A DNA stretch of 64,000 bases, taken from Cyclobacterium sp. Its GTDB lineage: Bacteria; Bacteroidota; Bacteroidia; Cytophagales; Cyclobacteriaceae. Below the pieces are notes generated by a model. It saw nothing but the letters and a program-made list of their open reading frames with translations. It was not told where the DNA came from and made no database searches. The number at the start of each line of letters is the position of its first letter. Positions within the stretch are counted from its first letter, which is position 1. Location: positions 1-64,000 of the forward strand of contig NZ_JABURL010000123.1 of assembly GCF_014762705.1 (NCBI RefSeq), given 5' to 3'. Shown here piece after piece: positions 1-11,182 of this stretch. The position numbers and the translations under genes are program-made.

Positions 1-924
1 AAAAATTTGTACAGGACCACAAGCAACCTGCATCGCCATGTTCAGCTCATCTTTACCTCCAAAGGGATCATTGTCATCGATCCCATTATATGAGGGATGA
101 TTGGGGTTATAAATAAAATTTTTATTTGGCCTGCTGGGATCGTCAAGGGTAGGAATATCATATTTCACCTGCCTGCCTGAAATTGGATCAATCTTCGTTG
201 CTAATGCCTCTATTGCGTCAAGGTCTACACTCAATATAGCTGCTCCTAAAGCATATTCTGTAATGTAAGTAAAGTTTTTGGAAGGTGCGCCTGCATTTGT
301 AAATCCTCCACTGGTCACCAATAAAAAGGGCTTTCCATTAATCAAAGTATGCTCAAGCCCATTTGTGGAATGATTTTCCTCAGACCTTGGCAGTCCCCTT
401 ACCAGATCGATTACATCCCAGGCAGAACCAGTCCAGGTTAGCCTGGTGATGGTGCCTGAGTTGGTATCAAGCCCCTTATCTCCACTGGGTCCGCCCCACT
501 TGGGATCACTAGAAGAAACATAAATTATAGGATTAGAGGCCGAACCGGCTACTGTTAACCCAGTTATTTGGCGTTTATTCCTATTATCAAAAGCAGGATT
601 GCCGTTGTCGTCAAAATTTGGAATTTCTTTTACTGCTGTTAAAACCTCAGCACCAATAACCTCATATTGATTCGTCCCAATTTTTAAAATGGTATATATT
701 TTTATGGTCCCATCAATCTGAGAAACGTATAGCCGCTCATCCGGACCAAATTTAAGCGAGGTCCCATTTGAAATGGGACTGAAGCTATTAAATTTTAATG
801 CAGTTTGGTCAAAACTAACACTTTGACCTATCGCCCTGTGGTTCAATAGTAACCCTACTATCAAAACTAAAAAAAATAGGGAAAAAGATGAGGATTTTTT
901 TTTCGCAAAACAGCCCATTTTCAT
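1..924 (-). CDS. Secreted beta-propeller (PQQ-dependent sugar dehydrogenase/sorbosone-dehydrogenase-like) protein, C-terminus cut by window edge
   Basis: Open frame on the minus strand from ATG at 924 (MKMGCFAKKKSSSFSLFFLVLIVGLLLNHRAIGQSVSFDQTALKFNSF...LKFGPDERLYVSQIDGTIKIY...) to the window edge; signal peptide and propeller-like repeats; absent from the ORF track because it runs off the edge. Confidence 0.75.
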   Translation of the reverse strand, partial: MKMGCFAKKKSSSFSLFFLVLIVGLLLNHRAIGQSVSFDQTALKFNSFSPISNGTSLKFGPDERLYVSQIDGTIKIYTILKIGTNQYEVIGAEVLTAVKEIPNFDDNGNPAFDNRNKRQITGLTVAGSASNPIIYVSSSDPKWGGPSGDKGLDTNSGTITRLTWTGSAWDVIDLVRGLPRSEENHSTNGLEHTLINGKPFLLVTSGGFTNAGAPSKNFTYITEYALGAAILSVDLDAIEALATKIDPISGRQVKYDIPTLDDPSRPNKNFIYNPNHPSYNGIDDNDPFGGKDELNMAMQVACGPVQIF

Positions 925-1436
925 TAGAATTATGGTATAACTAGATCTTAACCTGGAATTTAAATTTGGAATAAAACCTCATTGTCAATTTAAAGCAATT
1001 TAAGCAAAAAAATTAATTAACCAACATTTTTATGTTCTTTAAATTCATTTTTGTGTATTTTAACTACCTATTGCTTTGAAGGCTTGTTAAAATAAACCAA
1101 TAGCCATGAAAAAAATTTCAGTCCATTCATGAATATTATCAATTATTCTATTTTCAATCATAATCGCAGGTGTATAATTATATTTTATCAATCAATTATT
1201 CAACTATATAGCTCGCAAATACCGATAAATAGATTCGTTTGTCTGAAAGAAGGAAAAGGAGATAAACCCATTGTCGGTGGTTGAAAAATTGAAAATGCCA
1301 GGCAAGCATACCCCCTTTACATAAAAGGAATTACCCTATCACTAAACGCATTGGTAACGACCATTAAAGTTGCTTTTGGAATTGAGGCAGCAGGATGAAA
1401 AAATGGGAAGAATCCGCACATTGGAGGAATTTACGC

Positions 1437-3125
1437 CTACATGTCCCCTCTTTTCAATGCCTTCACCGCATGGTCTACCGCTCTGGCGGTAAAGGCCATG
1501 TAGGTCAGACTGGGGTTTTGGGTGCCGGTAGAGGTCATGGATGCTCCATCTGTCACATATACATTGGGGCAGGCATGCATCTGATGGAATTTTCCAAGCA
1601 GGGAGGTTTCAGGGTCTTTCCCCATGCGCACTCCGCCCATTTCATGAATATCCAATCCTGGTGCCTGCCTGCTGTCATTTTGCCGGATGTTTTTGCATCC
1701 GGCGCTCTCCAGCATTTCGGCTCCCTGGTCTAAAAAGTCACGCAGGGATTTTTCATCATTTTCATCGTAGCCCACATCCACACGTAGCTGAGGCATGCCC
1801 CAGTCGTCTTTTTGGCTTTGGTCAAGGTAAACCCGATTGTTTAATTTGGGAATGGTCTCCCCCTGCATCATCATGTATACTCCCCAGGGTCCGGCCTCCG
1901 AATTAGCCTCCTTAAAATCCGGGCCGAAATCTTCATTTCTGGCAGCTCCCCAGCCTCCGCGTCCTGCGGAATAAAAACTCATGTATCCGCGCAAAAAATC
2001 CATCTCCTGCCTTTTGACATTCCTGAAATTCGGCAACATGACAGCGGTAGGCCTCCTTCCATAATAGTAGGAATCCAGGTGGCCGTCCATGCGGGCAGAT
2101 AATGACCCGCGGTAATTGTGAAATGCAATATGGGTACCCAACAGACCATTGTCATTCCCCAAACCGTTTGGAAAGCGCTCTGATCTGGAATTCAACAATA
2201 TCAGGTTAGAATTCATTGCCGAGGCATTGACGAAAATTACTTTGGCAAAATATTCCGTGGTCTCTTTGGAAAGGGCATCAACGATGCGGACTCCCGTCAC
2301 CTTTCCCTGGGCATTGTCATAAATTAAGGAATGTGCCACAGAATGGGGCCTGAGTGTCAAATTCCCTGTTGCAGCTGCAGCAGGCAAGGTAGATGCATTG
2401 GAACTGAAATAGGCCCCAAATGGACAGCCTCGCTGGCAAAGGCTCCGTGCCATACACTGTCCCCTGCCCTGGGTTGTATGGTGCGGCTGTGGTTCCGTCA
2501 GGTGGGCACAGCGCCCAATCACAAATTTCCGGTCCGGATACGCACCTAAGATACGTTCCTGAACCAGCCTTTCCACCTTGTTCATTTCCCAGGGGGGCAA
2601 AAACTCTCCATCAGGTAAAGTTTCCAGGCCGTCTTTATTCCCACTAACACCAATAAACCTTTCCACATAGCTATACCATGGGGCGATATCCTCGTATCGA
2701 ATGGGCCAATCTACGGCAAACCCATCCCTCTCTGGCCCTTCAAAATCATATTTACTCCAGCGCTGCACCTGCCGGGCCCATAGCAGGGACTTGCCGCCAA
2801 CCTGATATCCCCTGATCCAGTCAAAGGGCTTGTCCTGAATATAGGGGTGCTCCTTGTCTTTGACAAAAAAGTGATCTGCATCGTCTTTAAAAGCATAACA
2901 ACGGGAAACCACCGGATTTTCCTGGCGAAGCTCCAGAGGCAATTGACCCCTAAGTGGAAATTCCCAGGGAGGGGTATGCATGGTTGGATAGTCGTCCTTG
3001 TGCGTCACATTCCTTCCCCGCTCAAGAACAAGTGTTTTTAAACCTTTTTCGCACAATTCCTTTGCAGCCCAGCCTCCACTGATTCCCGAGCCAATAACGA
3101 TGGCATCATAAGTATGATCATTCAT
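1437..3125 (-). CDS. GMC family oxidoreductase
   Basis: N-terminal FAD motif DAIVIGSGISGGWAAKELCEKGLKTLVLERG and C-terminal VTDGASMTSTGTQNPSLTYMAFTARAVDHAV. Confidence 0.93.
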   Translation of the reverse strand: MNDHTYDAIVIGSGISGGWAAKELCEKGLKTLVLERGRNVTHKDDYPTMHTPPWEFPLRGQLPLELRQENPVVSRCYAFKDDADHFFVKDKEHPYIQDKPFDWIRGYQVGGKSLLWARQVQRWSKYDFEGPERDGFAVDWPIRYEDIAPWYSYVERFIGVSGNKDGLETLPDGEFLPPWEMNKVERLVQERILGAYPDRKFVIGRCAHLTEPQPHHTTQGRGQCMARSLCQRGCPFGAYFSSNASTLPAAAATGNLTLRPHSVAHSLIYDNAQGKVTGVRIVDALSKETTEYFAKVIFVNASAMNSNLILLNSRSERFPNGLGNDNGLLGTHIAFHNYRGSLSARMDGHLDSYYYGRRPTAVMLPNFRNVKRQEMDFLRGYMSFYSAGRGGWGAARNEDFGPDFKEANSEAGPWGVYMMMQGETIPKLNNRVYLDQSQKDDWGMPQLRVDVGYDENDEKSLRDFLDQGAEMLESAGCKNIRQNDSRQAPGLDIHEMGGVRMGKDPETSLLGKFHQMHACPNVYVTDGASMTSTGTQNPSLTYMAFTARAVDHAVKALKRGDM

Positions 3126-3135
3126 GGTAATTCAA

Positions 3136-4380
3136 TTATTCATAACGCAATGATTCTATGGGGTCCAATCGGCTGGCTTTGTAGGCGGGTAACATCCCGG
3201 AAAACAAGCCCACCAAAACACATACGACAAAGGCAAAAATTATCCAGACCCATGGAATCAAAAAACCTCCAGGACCCACTGAATTCCCTACCAGATTTCC
3301 GATACCGATCCCCATTAATACTCCCAAAATTCCTCCAAGAACACAGATCACTATGGCTTCTATCAGAAATTGCTGTCTAATCCGCTGAGGCGTCGCTCCC
3401 AGGGCCTTTCGGATCCCGATTTCCCTTGTTCTTTCGGTTACGGATACCAACATGATATTCATCAGGCCAATGGCTGCCCCGAGCAAAGTGATAAACCCGA
3501 TGCCAAAGCCCCCGATCCTGAGAAATCCTGCGATCTCCTCCAAACTTTCTCCCAGGGTTTGGGATTTTACCACTTCAAAGGAATCCTCCATACCAATGGC
3601 ATCCTCACGGATGGAACGCATGATGCCTGTTGCCTGCCCCATTTCATAATCAAGTTTCAACGGGTCTTTTCCTGCCACCGTGATGGTATACCGAAAGGTG
3701 CCTCTTTGATCCAGGTTTCTCGCATTGAGGATGGGAATGACAATGGCCCTGTCTGCACCTGAATCTCCACCTACCCCTCCTTGTTTTTCCATGACGCCCA
3801 CAATCGTGTAGCGCCTGCCAAAAAAAGAGATGTAATTTCCTATGGGATTTTCCCCCTTATCGAACAAAGTACTTTGGATCTCTGTACCTATCACACAGAC
3901 ATTGTTCCCATATTGAATTTCTATGTTACTGAAATTCCTGCCTTCTTCAATACTTATTCCTTTGATCAAAAAGTAATTTTCATCCCCTCCAATGATCCGG
4001 CTATTGGGATTGGTTTCTTTGGATCCTCTTTTTACCTCAGCCGAGCCTGTCACAGAAGTGGTGATGGTGGATAAACCCCATTCGCTGTATTTGTCTTTAA
4101 AAGCCTCCGAATCCCTGTATGATATATTTGGATAATTTTTTGGCGCAACCCCGGAGGTGGTAGCCCTTCCTCCAGAGAATCTTTTGCCCCGCACATCAAA
4201 ATTATTTGCGCCAAACCCGGAAAGACTTTCCTCAATCTGGGCCTTCATGGCATCTATTGCCGTCAACATGCCTACCAGGGAAGTAATGCCTATAGCAATG
4301 ATCAAACCAGTCAAAATTGTCCGTAATAGATTGGTTTTTACCGACCGGAAGGCCTCACGTATATTTTCGATCAAATTCAT
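3136..4380 (-). CDS. ABC transporter permease, MacB/FtsX type
   Basis: N-terminal TM plus MacB-PCD-like domain and C-terminal FtsX domain ([31 protein letters not shown]). Confidence 0.92.
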   Translation of the reverse strand: MNLIENIREAFRSVKTNLLRTILTGLIIAIGITSLVGMLTAIDAMKAQIEESLSGFGANNFDVRGKRFSGGRATTSGVAPKNYPNISYRDSEAFKDKYSEWGLSTITTSVTGSAEVKRGSKETNPNSRIIGGDENYFLIKGISIEEGRNFSNIEIQYGNNVCVIGTEIQSTLFDKGENPIGNYISFFGRRYTIVGVMEKQGGVGGDSGADRAIVIPILNARNLDQRGTFRYTITVAGKDPLKLDYEMGQATGIMRSIREDAIGMEDSFEVVKSQTLGESLEEIAGFLRIGGFGIGFITLLGAAIGLMNIMLVSVTERTREIGIRKALGATPQRIRQQFLIEAIVICVLGGILGVLMGIGIGNLVGNSVGPGGFLIPWVWIIFAFVVCVLVGLFSGMLPAYKASRLDPIESLRYE

Positions 4381-4492
4381 GCTTTGTCCGTAAATGGCCG
4401 CTTTTATAAATATGGATCAACTATTTCGATAATATTAACCATTTATTGTTTTTGCACAAAGGAATTCAGAGAATTTAACTTTTTAACTCCTT

Positions 4493-5110
4493 TTAATGCA
4501 TCCGGTCTCCCCTGATAGCCAAATGCTCCATCACTCCTTTTTCAAAGGCCAGCCATTCTGCCCAGCGTTGATCCACCTTGCCCGGATCATTATAGGATTT
4601 TGCCAGTTGTATGAAATTTACGTAATGACCGGCTTCGGAAATCATCAATTCGTGATAAAACTGTTTCAACTCCTCATCGGCCAGATTTTTCCAAAGAATT
4701 TTGAAACGCTCACAGGAGCGGGCCTCAATCAGCGCATTCATCAGCAAATGCTCCGTCAATTGGTCTGTCCTGCTACCGCCCTTCCGCACAAAACTTTGCA
4801 ACTGCAGCACATATTCATCCTTTCTGGGGAATCCAAATTTATACCCCCGCTTTCGGATTTGCTCCATGACTGATTCAAAATGCGCCCACTCCTCAGCAAC
4901 TACAGGAACAAGAACATCCACCATCCGGTCATATTCCGGGAATTTGATAATCAGGGAAATGCAGGAGGAAGCTGCTTTCTGTTCGCAATAGGCATGATCC
5001 ACCAATATCTCTTCCAGGCTCATTTTCGCTACATCCACCCAGCGGGGATCGGTGGGCAATTGTAGCCGCAACATTTTTTGCTTTGTCGATTCCTGCCAAT
5101 CCATATTCAA
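4493..5110 (-). CDS. miaE: tRNA-(ms[2]io[6]A)-hydroxylase
   Basis: Di-iron ferritin-like pattern (DHAYCEQKAASSCISL, EEWAHFE, EARSCERFK, SEAGHYVNF) typical of MiaE. Confidence 0.9.
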   Translation of the reverse strand: MNMDWQESTKQKMLRLQLPTDPRWVDVAKMSLEEILVDHAYCEQKAASSCISLIIKFPEYDRMVDVLVPVVAEEWAHFESVMEQIRKRGYKFGFPRKDEYVLQLQSFVRKGGSRTDQLTEHLLMNALIEARSCERFKILWKNLADEELKQFYHELMISEAGHYVNFIQLAKSYNDPGKVDQRWAEWLAFEKGVMEHLAIRGDRMH

Positions 5111-5112
5111 AT

Positions 5113-7035
5113 TTAATCAAAGAAATACCAACTGATTCCCAGGTCCAGCATATTTTTTAAACCCGTATAACCGGGTGTTACGAAGTAGCCATCATTCTCC
5201 AGGTACCCTGCATTCAGGTGATTGTACCTGAAAAGCACCCTGGTGCGGTTGATCCTAAAGTTTAAAAAAGCGTCTACCACCGGATAAGCATAAACATTGA
5301 AATCATTCTGCAGGTAAAATTGCTGGGTGGAGGGCATGTAGGCGGGCGCGAAATTATCTGAGCGGTACCTTACTTCCAGCCCCAACTGCACATACACGTT
5401 TTCATCAAATAAGGGGCCGTCAAAAAACACCCTGGAATTGACAAAAACTTCAGGAATCCTGAATTTTTCAGCTGCACCACCGGTGATCAGGGTGTAATAT
5501 GCCTCAGACTGCCAGTGAAATTTACCGGCAAAGATAAAATGGGCATTCAGTCCGGGGATCACCATAAATGCTTCTGAGGAAGCTTGTTCGGGCACCTGCT
5601 CCTCATTGTAATACACATAATTGTTGATCCTGTTAATGGTAAGGTTGGGTCTTATTTTAAAATGGGTGAAATCAGCTTTAATGGTCCCTTTAATCTGATC
5701 TACCCCCGTATTGGAAAAGTCGTTGTCCCATTGGTAATGATTGCCCCGGTACCGTTCCTGGGCCAGAGTGGGCTTGTACAAAGCTTTGGTGTAACTGATA
5801 TCCAGAAAAGGGGAGATAAATAATCCGCTGACCCTGTAGCCATCGGGAATCAGGTATTCACCTTCTGCCTCAAACACCCAATTTTCATTGATCTCACCCC
5901 TCAATGCCCCACCCAGATACAACTCTGTAAATGAATTGTTGGATGAAAAAAACCTGCTGGCCATTCTTCCGGAACGAAATTTCAGGTATGCATTGTAATA
6001 GACAGGACCAAAATCCCCCTTAAAACCCATTTCATTTCTCCACTCAGAAAAATGATTGTGGTTGTTGGTGGTATCTGTTTTGCTATGCACCAGGCTGGTA
6101 TCAGAAGAGTTGAACCGGTTATCATTAAAAAAAGCCGCATCGGACGTACCCAGGTTGCTAAAAAAAGTCACTTCCTGCTTTTTCTTATCGAAAACATGAT
6201 ATATCTGCCAGCCCTTCAACAATTCGAACTCGTGATAGAGGTGGTATTCCTGTCGCAAATCAACGGCTTTGGAATTCCGAAGCCAGACTTTGGAATCCTC
6301 ATAGGTAAAATACAATGATGTAGTATCTACCTCCGGCGGGATGATCCCTCCCTGCTCGTTGACATTGTGTTTCATCCTGGAAAAACTGGCCAGGAGCCGG
6401 TACTTGCCATTTTCAGAATGGTAATTGGTATGCATTTCATAAGAATCATTGACCACATTGTTATCGTCCCTGCGCGTAGGGTTTAAGGTCTTTCTTGCGC
6501 GTATTGTGCGGTAGGCAATCCCTACATTCCAATTGGGTTTGATATTCCGGACAAATTCCACATCCAGCTTATTGCGGTTTCCGCCACCAAAAAAAGCCGC
6601 AATATGGGTATGGGGAGATTTGGTATCATAATACCTGATGCTGTCCGTGGTATTGTGGTACAGGTCATATACCTCAAAACCTGAGGTGCTGCCTATCTGT
6701 TCGGGCACATCGTAAAATATGGGCCTGGCTGCCGTTCCCAAATTTGCAAGATCCTGGTATTTGTACCAGGTGTCCGCCACGGCTTCATAATTGTGGAAGC
6801 CTGTAAGTGAAGTGTCCAACTCCATTTTTTCAAACCGGTTGTTCCTTACCGATTTTTCATAAAAATAAAGAGAAGTGTTGGGACCGTAGACCATCTTGGT
6901 AGAATCGTCCAACAAGCCTCTTCTTGGACTGTTCTCATCCTCCTCCTCCACAGTTGTTTGCTGGGCGAATAAAGGAAGCTTCCATGACAACAAAATAGCC
7001 AACACAATAAAAAAGAGTCTCATCCTAATTTTCAA
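5113..7035 (-). CDS. Putative Bacteroidota outer-membrane porin
   Basis: Signal peptide, long beta-strand-rich protein ending in an aromatic residue (DLGISWYFFD). Confidence 0.8.
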   Translation of the reverse strand: MKIRMRLFFIVLAILLSWKLPLFAQQTTVEEEDENSPRRGLLDDSTKMVYGPNTSLYFYEKSVRNNRFEKMELDTSLTGFHNYEAVADTWYKYQDLANLGTAARPIFYDVPEQIGSTSGFEVYDLYHNTTDSIRYYDTKSPHTHIAAFFGGGNRNKLDVEFVRNIKPNWNVGIAYRTIRARKTLNPTRRDDNNVVNDSYEMHTNYHSENGKYRLLASFSRMKHNVNEQGGIIPPEVDTTSLYFTYEDSKVWLRNSKAVDLRQEYHLYHEFELLKGWQIYHVFDKKKQEVTFFSNLGTSDAAFFNDNRFNSSDTSLVHSKTDTTNNHNHFSEWRNEMGFKGDFGPVYYNAYLKFRSGRMASRFFSSNNSFTELYLGGALRGEINENWVFEAEGEYLIPDGYRVSGLFISPFLDISYTKALYKPTLAQERYRGNHYQWDNDFSNTGVDQIKGTIKADFTHFKIRPNLTINRINNYVYYNEEQVPEQASSEAFMVIPGLNAHFIFAGKFHWQSEAYYTLITGGAAEKFRIPEVFVNSRVFFDGPLFDENVYVQLGLEVRYRSDNFAPAYMPSTQQFYLQNDFNVYAYPVVDAFLNFRINRTRVLFRYNHLNAGYLENDGYFVTPGYTGLKNMLDLGISWYFFD

Positions 7036-8092
7036 CGACGGAATTTTTTGATTTAATCACTTCATGCACCCGACGCAGTAAATCCTGCTCATCGTTTTTC
7101 TCCATATCAACCTCTACGGGTAACGCAAAAATGGGCAAGTGCGGTAGTATTTTCAATAACTTTTTATCTCTAAGCTTTACGGCATCTTTCTCAGTGGTAA
7201 CAATTGCCGGCCGGGATTCCCTGTACTTATCACAGACATTTCTGATTTTAAGCATGTCACTTTCGGAATACCGGTGGTGATCCGGAAAAGATATGACTTC
7301 AAGCACCCTGTGATTTTTATTCAATTCATTTAACAAGGGCCGGTAATCCACTATTCCTGTGAGCAGGACCAGGTTTTTATGAAGACTCTTTTCTCCGGCC
7401 TCAATAGGGTATGGTTTGCCGTAACGCAACCCGGCAAAATAAACAGGGACTTCCTCTCGGGTATAGGCTTTTATTTTTGCGGTCATTTTTATTTTTTCCT
7501 CAGGTGAAAGGATATCGGGGCATTTGGTTACGACCACTGCATCTGCCCTGTTGGCATTTTTCCTTCCCTCGCGGAGCCTGCCCATAGGCAAAAGGAAATC
7601 TTCGTAAAATGGTTGTTCGTAAGTAGTCAATAACACATACAAATCTGCTTTCAGGTAGCGGTGTTGGTAAGCGTCATCCAGCAATATGCCCTGCACCCCA
7701 TCCTCTACCGCCAAAATCATTGGGATGGCCAGTATTCTTTCTTCTCCTACTGCTACCCGAACATGGTCTTTAAATTTAGAAAATATCTGAAAAGGCTCAT
7801 CTCCAATTTCTGATGGGCCTACCGTATCATCAGCAAGAATAAACCCCCTTGTTTTGCGACCGTATCCCCTGCTCAATACGGCAAGATTTACCTTTGGAGA
7901 CAGGTGTTTGATCAAAAATTCTATGAAGGGTGTTTTGCCCGTCCCTCCCACGGCAAGGTTTCCTGCCACAATGGTAGGCACCTCAAATTGCTGACTTCTT
8001 TTTATTCCCGCATCGAACAAATGGTTTCGAAAGGCAGTGATTCCCCCGTAAAGCAAAGCAAAAGGAAATAACAAAAAGTCAGGGAAGCGCAT
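7025..8092 (-). CDS. lpxK: Tetraacyldisaccharide 4'-kinase
   Basis: VPTIVAGNLAVGGTGKTPFIEFLI and LAVLSRGYGRKTRGF motifs; overlaps the downstream gene by 11 nt. Confidence 0.95.
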   Translation of the reverse strand: MRFPDFLLFPFALLYGGITAFRNHLFDAGIKRSQQFEVPTIVAGNLAVGGTGKTPFIEFLIKHLSPKVNLAVLSRGYGRKTRGFILADDTVGPSEIGDEPFQIFSKFKDHVRVAVGEERILAIPMILAVEDGVQGILLDDAYQHRYLKADLYVLLTTYEQPFYEDFLLPMGRLREGRKNANRADAVVVTKCPDILSPEEKIKMTAKIKAYTREEVPVYFAGLRYGKPYPIEAGEKSLHKNLVLLTGIVDYRPLLNELNKNHRVLEVISFPDHHRYSESDMLKIRNVCDKYRESRPAIVTTEKDAVKLRDKKLLKILPHLPIFALPVEVDMEKNDEQDLLRRVHEVIKSKNSVVEN

Positions 8093-8115
8093 TGTGGTTT
8101 TTTTTGTAGTTTTGA

Positions 8116-9237
8116 TTGAAAAACAAAAGCAAATATATGGTTTATTTGATTAAGGATATCATTTCTCATTTAGAATCCATTGCCCCACCCGCTTACCAGG
8201 AAAGCTATGACAATTCCCAATTACTGGTGGGTAACCCTGAAAGCCCTGTGGAAGGCATTCTCTGTGCGCTCGATGTCACAGAAGCTGTGGTGGAAGAGGC
8301 CAAAAGCAAAGGGTGTAACCTGATCATTGCCCACCATCCCATCCTATTTAAAGGGCTCAAAAGCCTTACAGGGAAAAATTATGTAGAAAGGACCGTCATT
8401 AAAGCCATAAAAGAGGATATTGCCATCTATGCCATCCACACCAACCTGGATGCGGTAGATCAGGGGGTTAACCAAAAAATCGCTCAAAAAATCGGCCTTT
8501 CCGATACAAAAATACTGGCCCCGAAAAAAGGTGTATTGACCAAATTGACAACCTTTATTCCGAAAGGAAATGCAGACGAAGTCCTTCAAGCCTTGTATAA
8601 AGCCGGTGCGGGCATTATTGGCAACTACGCGCATTGCAGTTTTCAAACTGAGGGTCAGGGCAGCTTCCTTCCCATGGAAAATGCCCAGCCCAGTATAGGA
8701 TCCAAGGGAAAAGAAGAAATGGTGACAGAAAAAAGAGTGGAATTGATGTTTCCCAGTCACCTCCAATCAAAAATCATTCATGAACTGAAAGTGGCTCATC
8801 CCTACGAGGAGGTGGCTTATTACCTGCATCCCCTGGAAAATGAGCACCAGGATGTAGGTTCGGGCATGATCGGACAACTGCCGGAGCCCCTGTCGGGAAT
8901 GGATTTTCTGGAGCATCTTAAAAAATCCATGGGACTACAAGTATTGAAACATACGGCTATTTTGGACAAAAAAGTAAGCAAGGTAGCTCTTTGCGGAGGG
9001 GCTGGAATATTTCTATTGGGCAGGGCAATAAAATCAGGAGCCGATGTGTTTGTTACGGCAGATGTTAAGTATCACGATTTCTTTGAAGCGGATCAGCAGA
9101 TTTTACTGACTGACATTGGGCATTATGAAAGTGAAATTTACACAAAAGAACTTTTAAAAGATTTATTGTCGCAAAAATTTAGTAATATTGCAACCTATTT
9201 GACAAATATAGTTACAAATCCAATAAGTTACCTTTAG
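8116..9237 (+). CDS. Nif3-like dinuclear metal centre hexameric protein
   Basis: AYQESYDNSQLLVG, LIIAHHPILFKGLKSL, AIYAIHTNLDAVDQGVN and C-terminal DVFVTADVKYHDFFEA; true start may be ATG 8137. Confidence 0.93.
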   Translation: MKNKSKYMVYLIKDIISHLESIAPPAYQESYDNSQLLVGNPESPVEGILCALDVTEAVVEEAKSKGCNLIIAHHPILFKGLKSLTGKNYVERTVIKAIKEDIAIYAIHTNLDAVDQGVNQKIAQKIGLSDTKILAPKKGVLTKLTTFIPKGNADEVLQALYKAGAGIIGNYAHCSFQTEGQGSFLPMENAQPSIGSKGKEEMVTEKRVELMFPSHLQSKIIHELKVAHPYEEVAYYLHPLENEHQDVGSGMIGQLPEPLSGMDFLEHLKKSMGLQVLKHTAILDKKVSKVALCGGAGIFLLGRAIKSGADVFVTADVKYHDFFEADQQILLTDIGHYESEIYTKELLKDLLSQKFSNIATYLTNIVTNPISYL

Positions 9238-9240
9238 TAA

Positions 9241-10008
9241 ATGGAAAGTCCGGTCGCACAAAAACTAGAAGCTATTCTTAATCTTCAAAATATTGATTCC
9301 CGTTTAGATGCTATTTTTAAGGTGAGGGGAGCCCTTCCCGAAGAAGTCCAGGATTTGGAAGATGAAATCATCGGCTATGAAACACGGTTGAGCAAATTCA
9401 ATTCTGATATATCGGCAACAGAGGATGAGATCAAAAAGCACAAAGATGCCATCAAGGAGTCTGAAAAACTGATCAAAAAATATCAGGATCAGCAGATGAA
9501 TGTGAGAAACAACCGGGAATACGATGCCATTACCAAAGAATTGGAATTACAGGATCTTGAAATTCAAGTCTCCAAAAAGAAAATAGCTGAAGCACAAATT
9601 AGAATCGAGGAAAAACAAAAAGACATTTCCGATCTGAACGAAATCCTGAAAGACAGGCAAAATGACCTCGATCAGAAAAAAGGAGAATTGGATACCATAG
9701 TTTCAGAAAGTGAAACAGAAGAGAAAAAGCTCCGAAACGAAAGGGAAAAAGCTGCCAAAAAAGTAGAAGACCGGTTGATCAAGTCTTATGACAAAATCAG
9801 AAACAACGCAAAGAACGGTCTGGCAGTGGTCCTGGTAAAGAGGGGAGCCTGTGGTGGATGTTTCAATATAGTACCCCCTCAGCGGCAAGCTGAAATCAGG
9901 GAAAGGAAAAAAATCATTGTCTGCGAACACTGCGGAAGGATACTGGCAGGTGTAGAAGATGAAATCGTGGAAGAGCCAACGCCTAAAAGAAAAAGATCAA
10001 AAGCTTAA
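9241..10008 (+). CDS. Coiled-coil protein with C4-type zinc ribbon
   Basis: Long coiled coil followed by GACGGCFNIVPPQRQAEIRERKKIIVCEHCGRIL. Confidence 0.9.
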   Translation: MESPVAQKLEAILNLQNIDSRLDAIFKVRGALPEEVQDLEDEIIGYETRLSKFNSDISATEDEIKKHKDAIKESEKLIKKYQDQQMNVRNNREYDAITKELELQDLEIQVSKKKIAEAQIRIEEKQKDISDLNEILKDRQNDLDQKKGELDTIVSESETEEKKLRNEREKAAKKVEDRLIKSYDKIRNNAKNGLAVVLVKRGACGGCFNIVPPQRQAEIRERKKIIVCEHCGRILAGVEDEIVEEPTPKRKRSKA

Positions 10009-10020
10009 ATCAATTTATAT

Positions 10021-10046
10021 AAACCGGATAAATCCGGTTTTTTTTT
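10021..10046 (+). terminator. Intrinsic terminator
   Basis: AAACCGGAT-aa-ATCCGGTTT followed by a T run. Confidence 0.85.
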
Positions 10047-10099
10047 GAATCCAATTTATTTTTTGTTTCGTATATATTAATTACATATATTACGATTCT

Positions 10100-10510
10100 A
10101 TGAAAACCGTTATTTTAGCATTAACCCTAATTGCCTTTAGTCAGGTTTCCTTTGCAAAAGAAGGTCCTGAAAAGACTTTTTTAATTATTTTTAATGAAGC
10201 GGAATTAAAACGCATTCAGTCAAGTCCTGCAAAGGTGGAATTGAATTTTTTAAGTGCCTTTGAAACCAAGGCCTATGGTGGAAATTCAGAAAGGGCATTG
10301 ATGGTAACAGTCCCCTTTGCTGATTGGACCGTGTGTGAAATGGGAAATATCCTAGTAAAAATAACTGAAGATAAAGAAGTCCCTTTGGATAACATTGCTT
10401 TCCGGATCATAGACCTGAATGAATGCCAGGAGAATTTCAAGGCCTTGCTTTCTGATTCAGAAGATCAAAGGCAAAGCAAAAAAACCGCTACCATCAAACT
10501 TACTTTATAG
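10100..10510 (+). CDS. Small secreted hypothetical protein
   Basis: Signal peptide MKTVILALTLIAFSQVSFAKE; no family recognised. Confidence 0.65.
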   Translation: MKTVILALTLIAFSQVSFAKEGPEKTFLIIFNEAELKRIQSSPAKVELNFLSAFETKAYGGNSERALMVTVPFADWTVCEMGNILVKITEDKEVPLDNIAFRIIDLNECQENFKALLSDSEDQRQSKKTATIKLTL

Positions 10511-11129
10511 CCTCCATTTTTTTAAGCGGAGAAGGGTGGTATTTATCCAGATATATCTGACCATTTTCAGCCTGGTGCAATTCATAGCAACATAGGTTTT
10601 CATGCCTGAAGACATCCATATAGCGGAGGTCATATCCCAGTAATACGGTCATTAAAATGCGAATTGCTCTGCCATGCATGCAAATTAAAATATGAGACCC
10701 TCCCTGGTTTAAAATATAATCCATGGCCCTGCTCAGGCGTTTTGCCACATCTACCGGAGATTCTCCACCATTGATTTTGTTGTCCAATTCTCCTGAAGAC
10801 CATTTATCCAACATGTTGAGATAATACTGATTTTCATCGTGGTCCATAGGTAATCCTTCATAATTACCCCAGGAAATCTCGTTCAATTCCGGCATCTTTT
10901 CCTGGTATACTTCCTCGTTCAAAAAATTCTCAATGGATTGTCTCGTTCGGATAAGGGAAGAATAATAAATATGATCGAAAGGAATATGCCTGAAATTTTT
11001 ATAAAAGGCTTTTGCTTGTTTAATTCCTGTTTCGTTGATGGGGGCATCGATCCCACTTCCCTGCACCACCCCTTTGAGGTTATAATCCGTTTGCCCATGC
11101 CGTACCACATATATTTTTTTACTGCTCAA
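10500..11129 (-). CDS. Histidine phosphatase family protein (phosphoglycerate mutase-like)
   Basis: IYVVRHGQTDYNLKGVVQGSG and HGRAIRILM motifs. Confidence 0.93.
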   Translation of the reverse strand: MSSKKIYVVRHGQTDYNLKGVVQGSGIDAPINETGIKQAKAFYKNFRHIPFDHIYYSSLIRTRQSIENFLNEEVYQEKMPELNEISWGNYEGLPMDHDENQYYLNMLDKWSSGELDNKINGGESPVDVAKRLSRAMDYILNQGGSHILICMHGRAIRILMTVLLGYDLRYMDVFRHENLCCYELHQAENGQIYLDKYHPSPLKKMEAIK

Positions 11130-11182
11130 GATTCTCTATTTTTGATTCCAAAATCAAAGAAAAAAATTTTATTGAATAAAAC

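Noticed and set aside
1395-1733. 112-aa plus-strand ORF (and 1541-1906)
   Set aside because: Antisense to the clearly recognised GMC oxidoreductase gene; no protein-family features.
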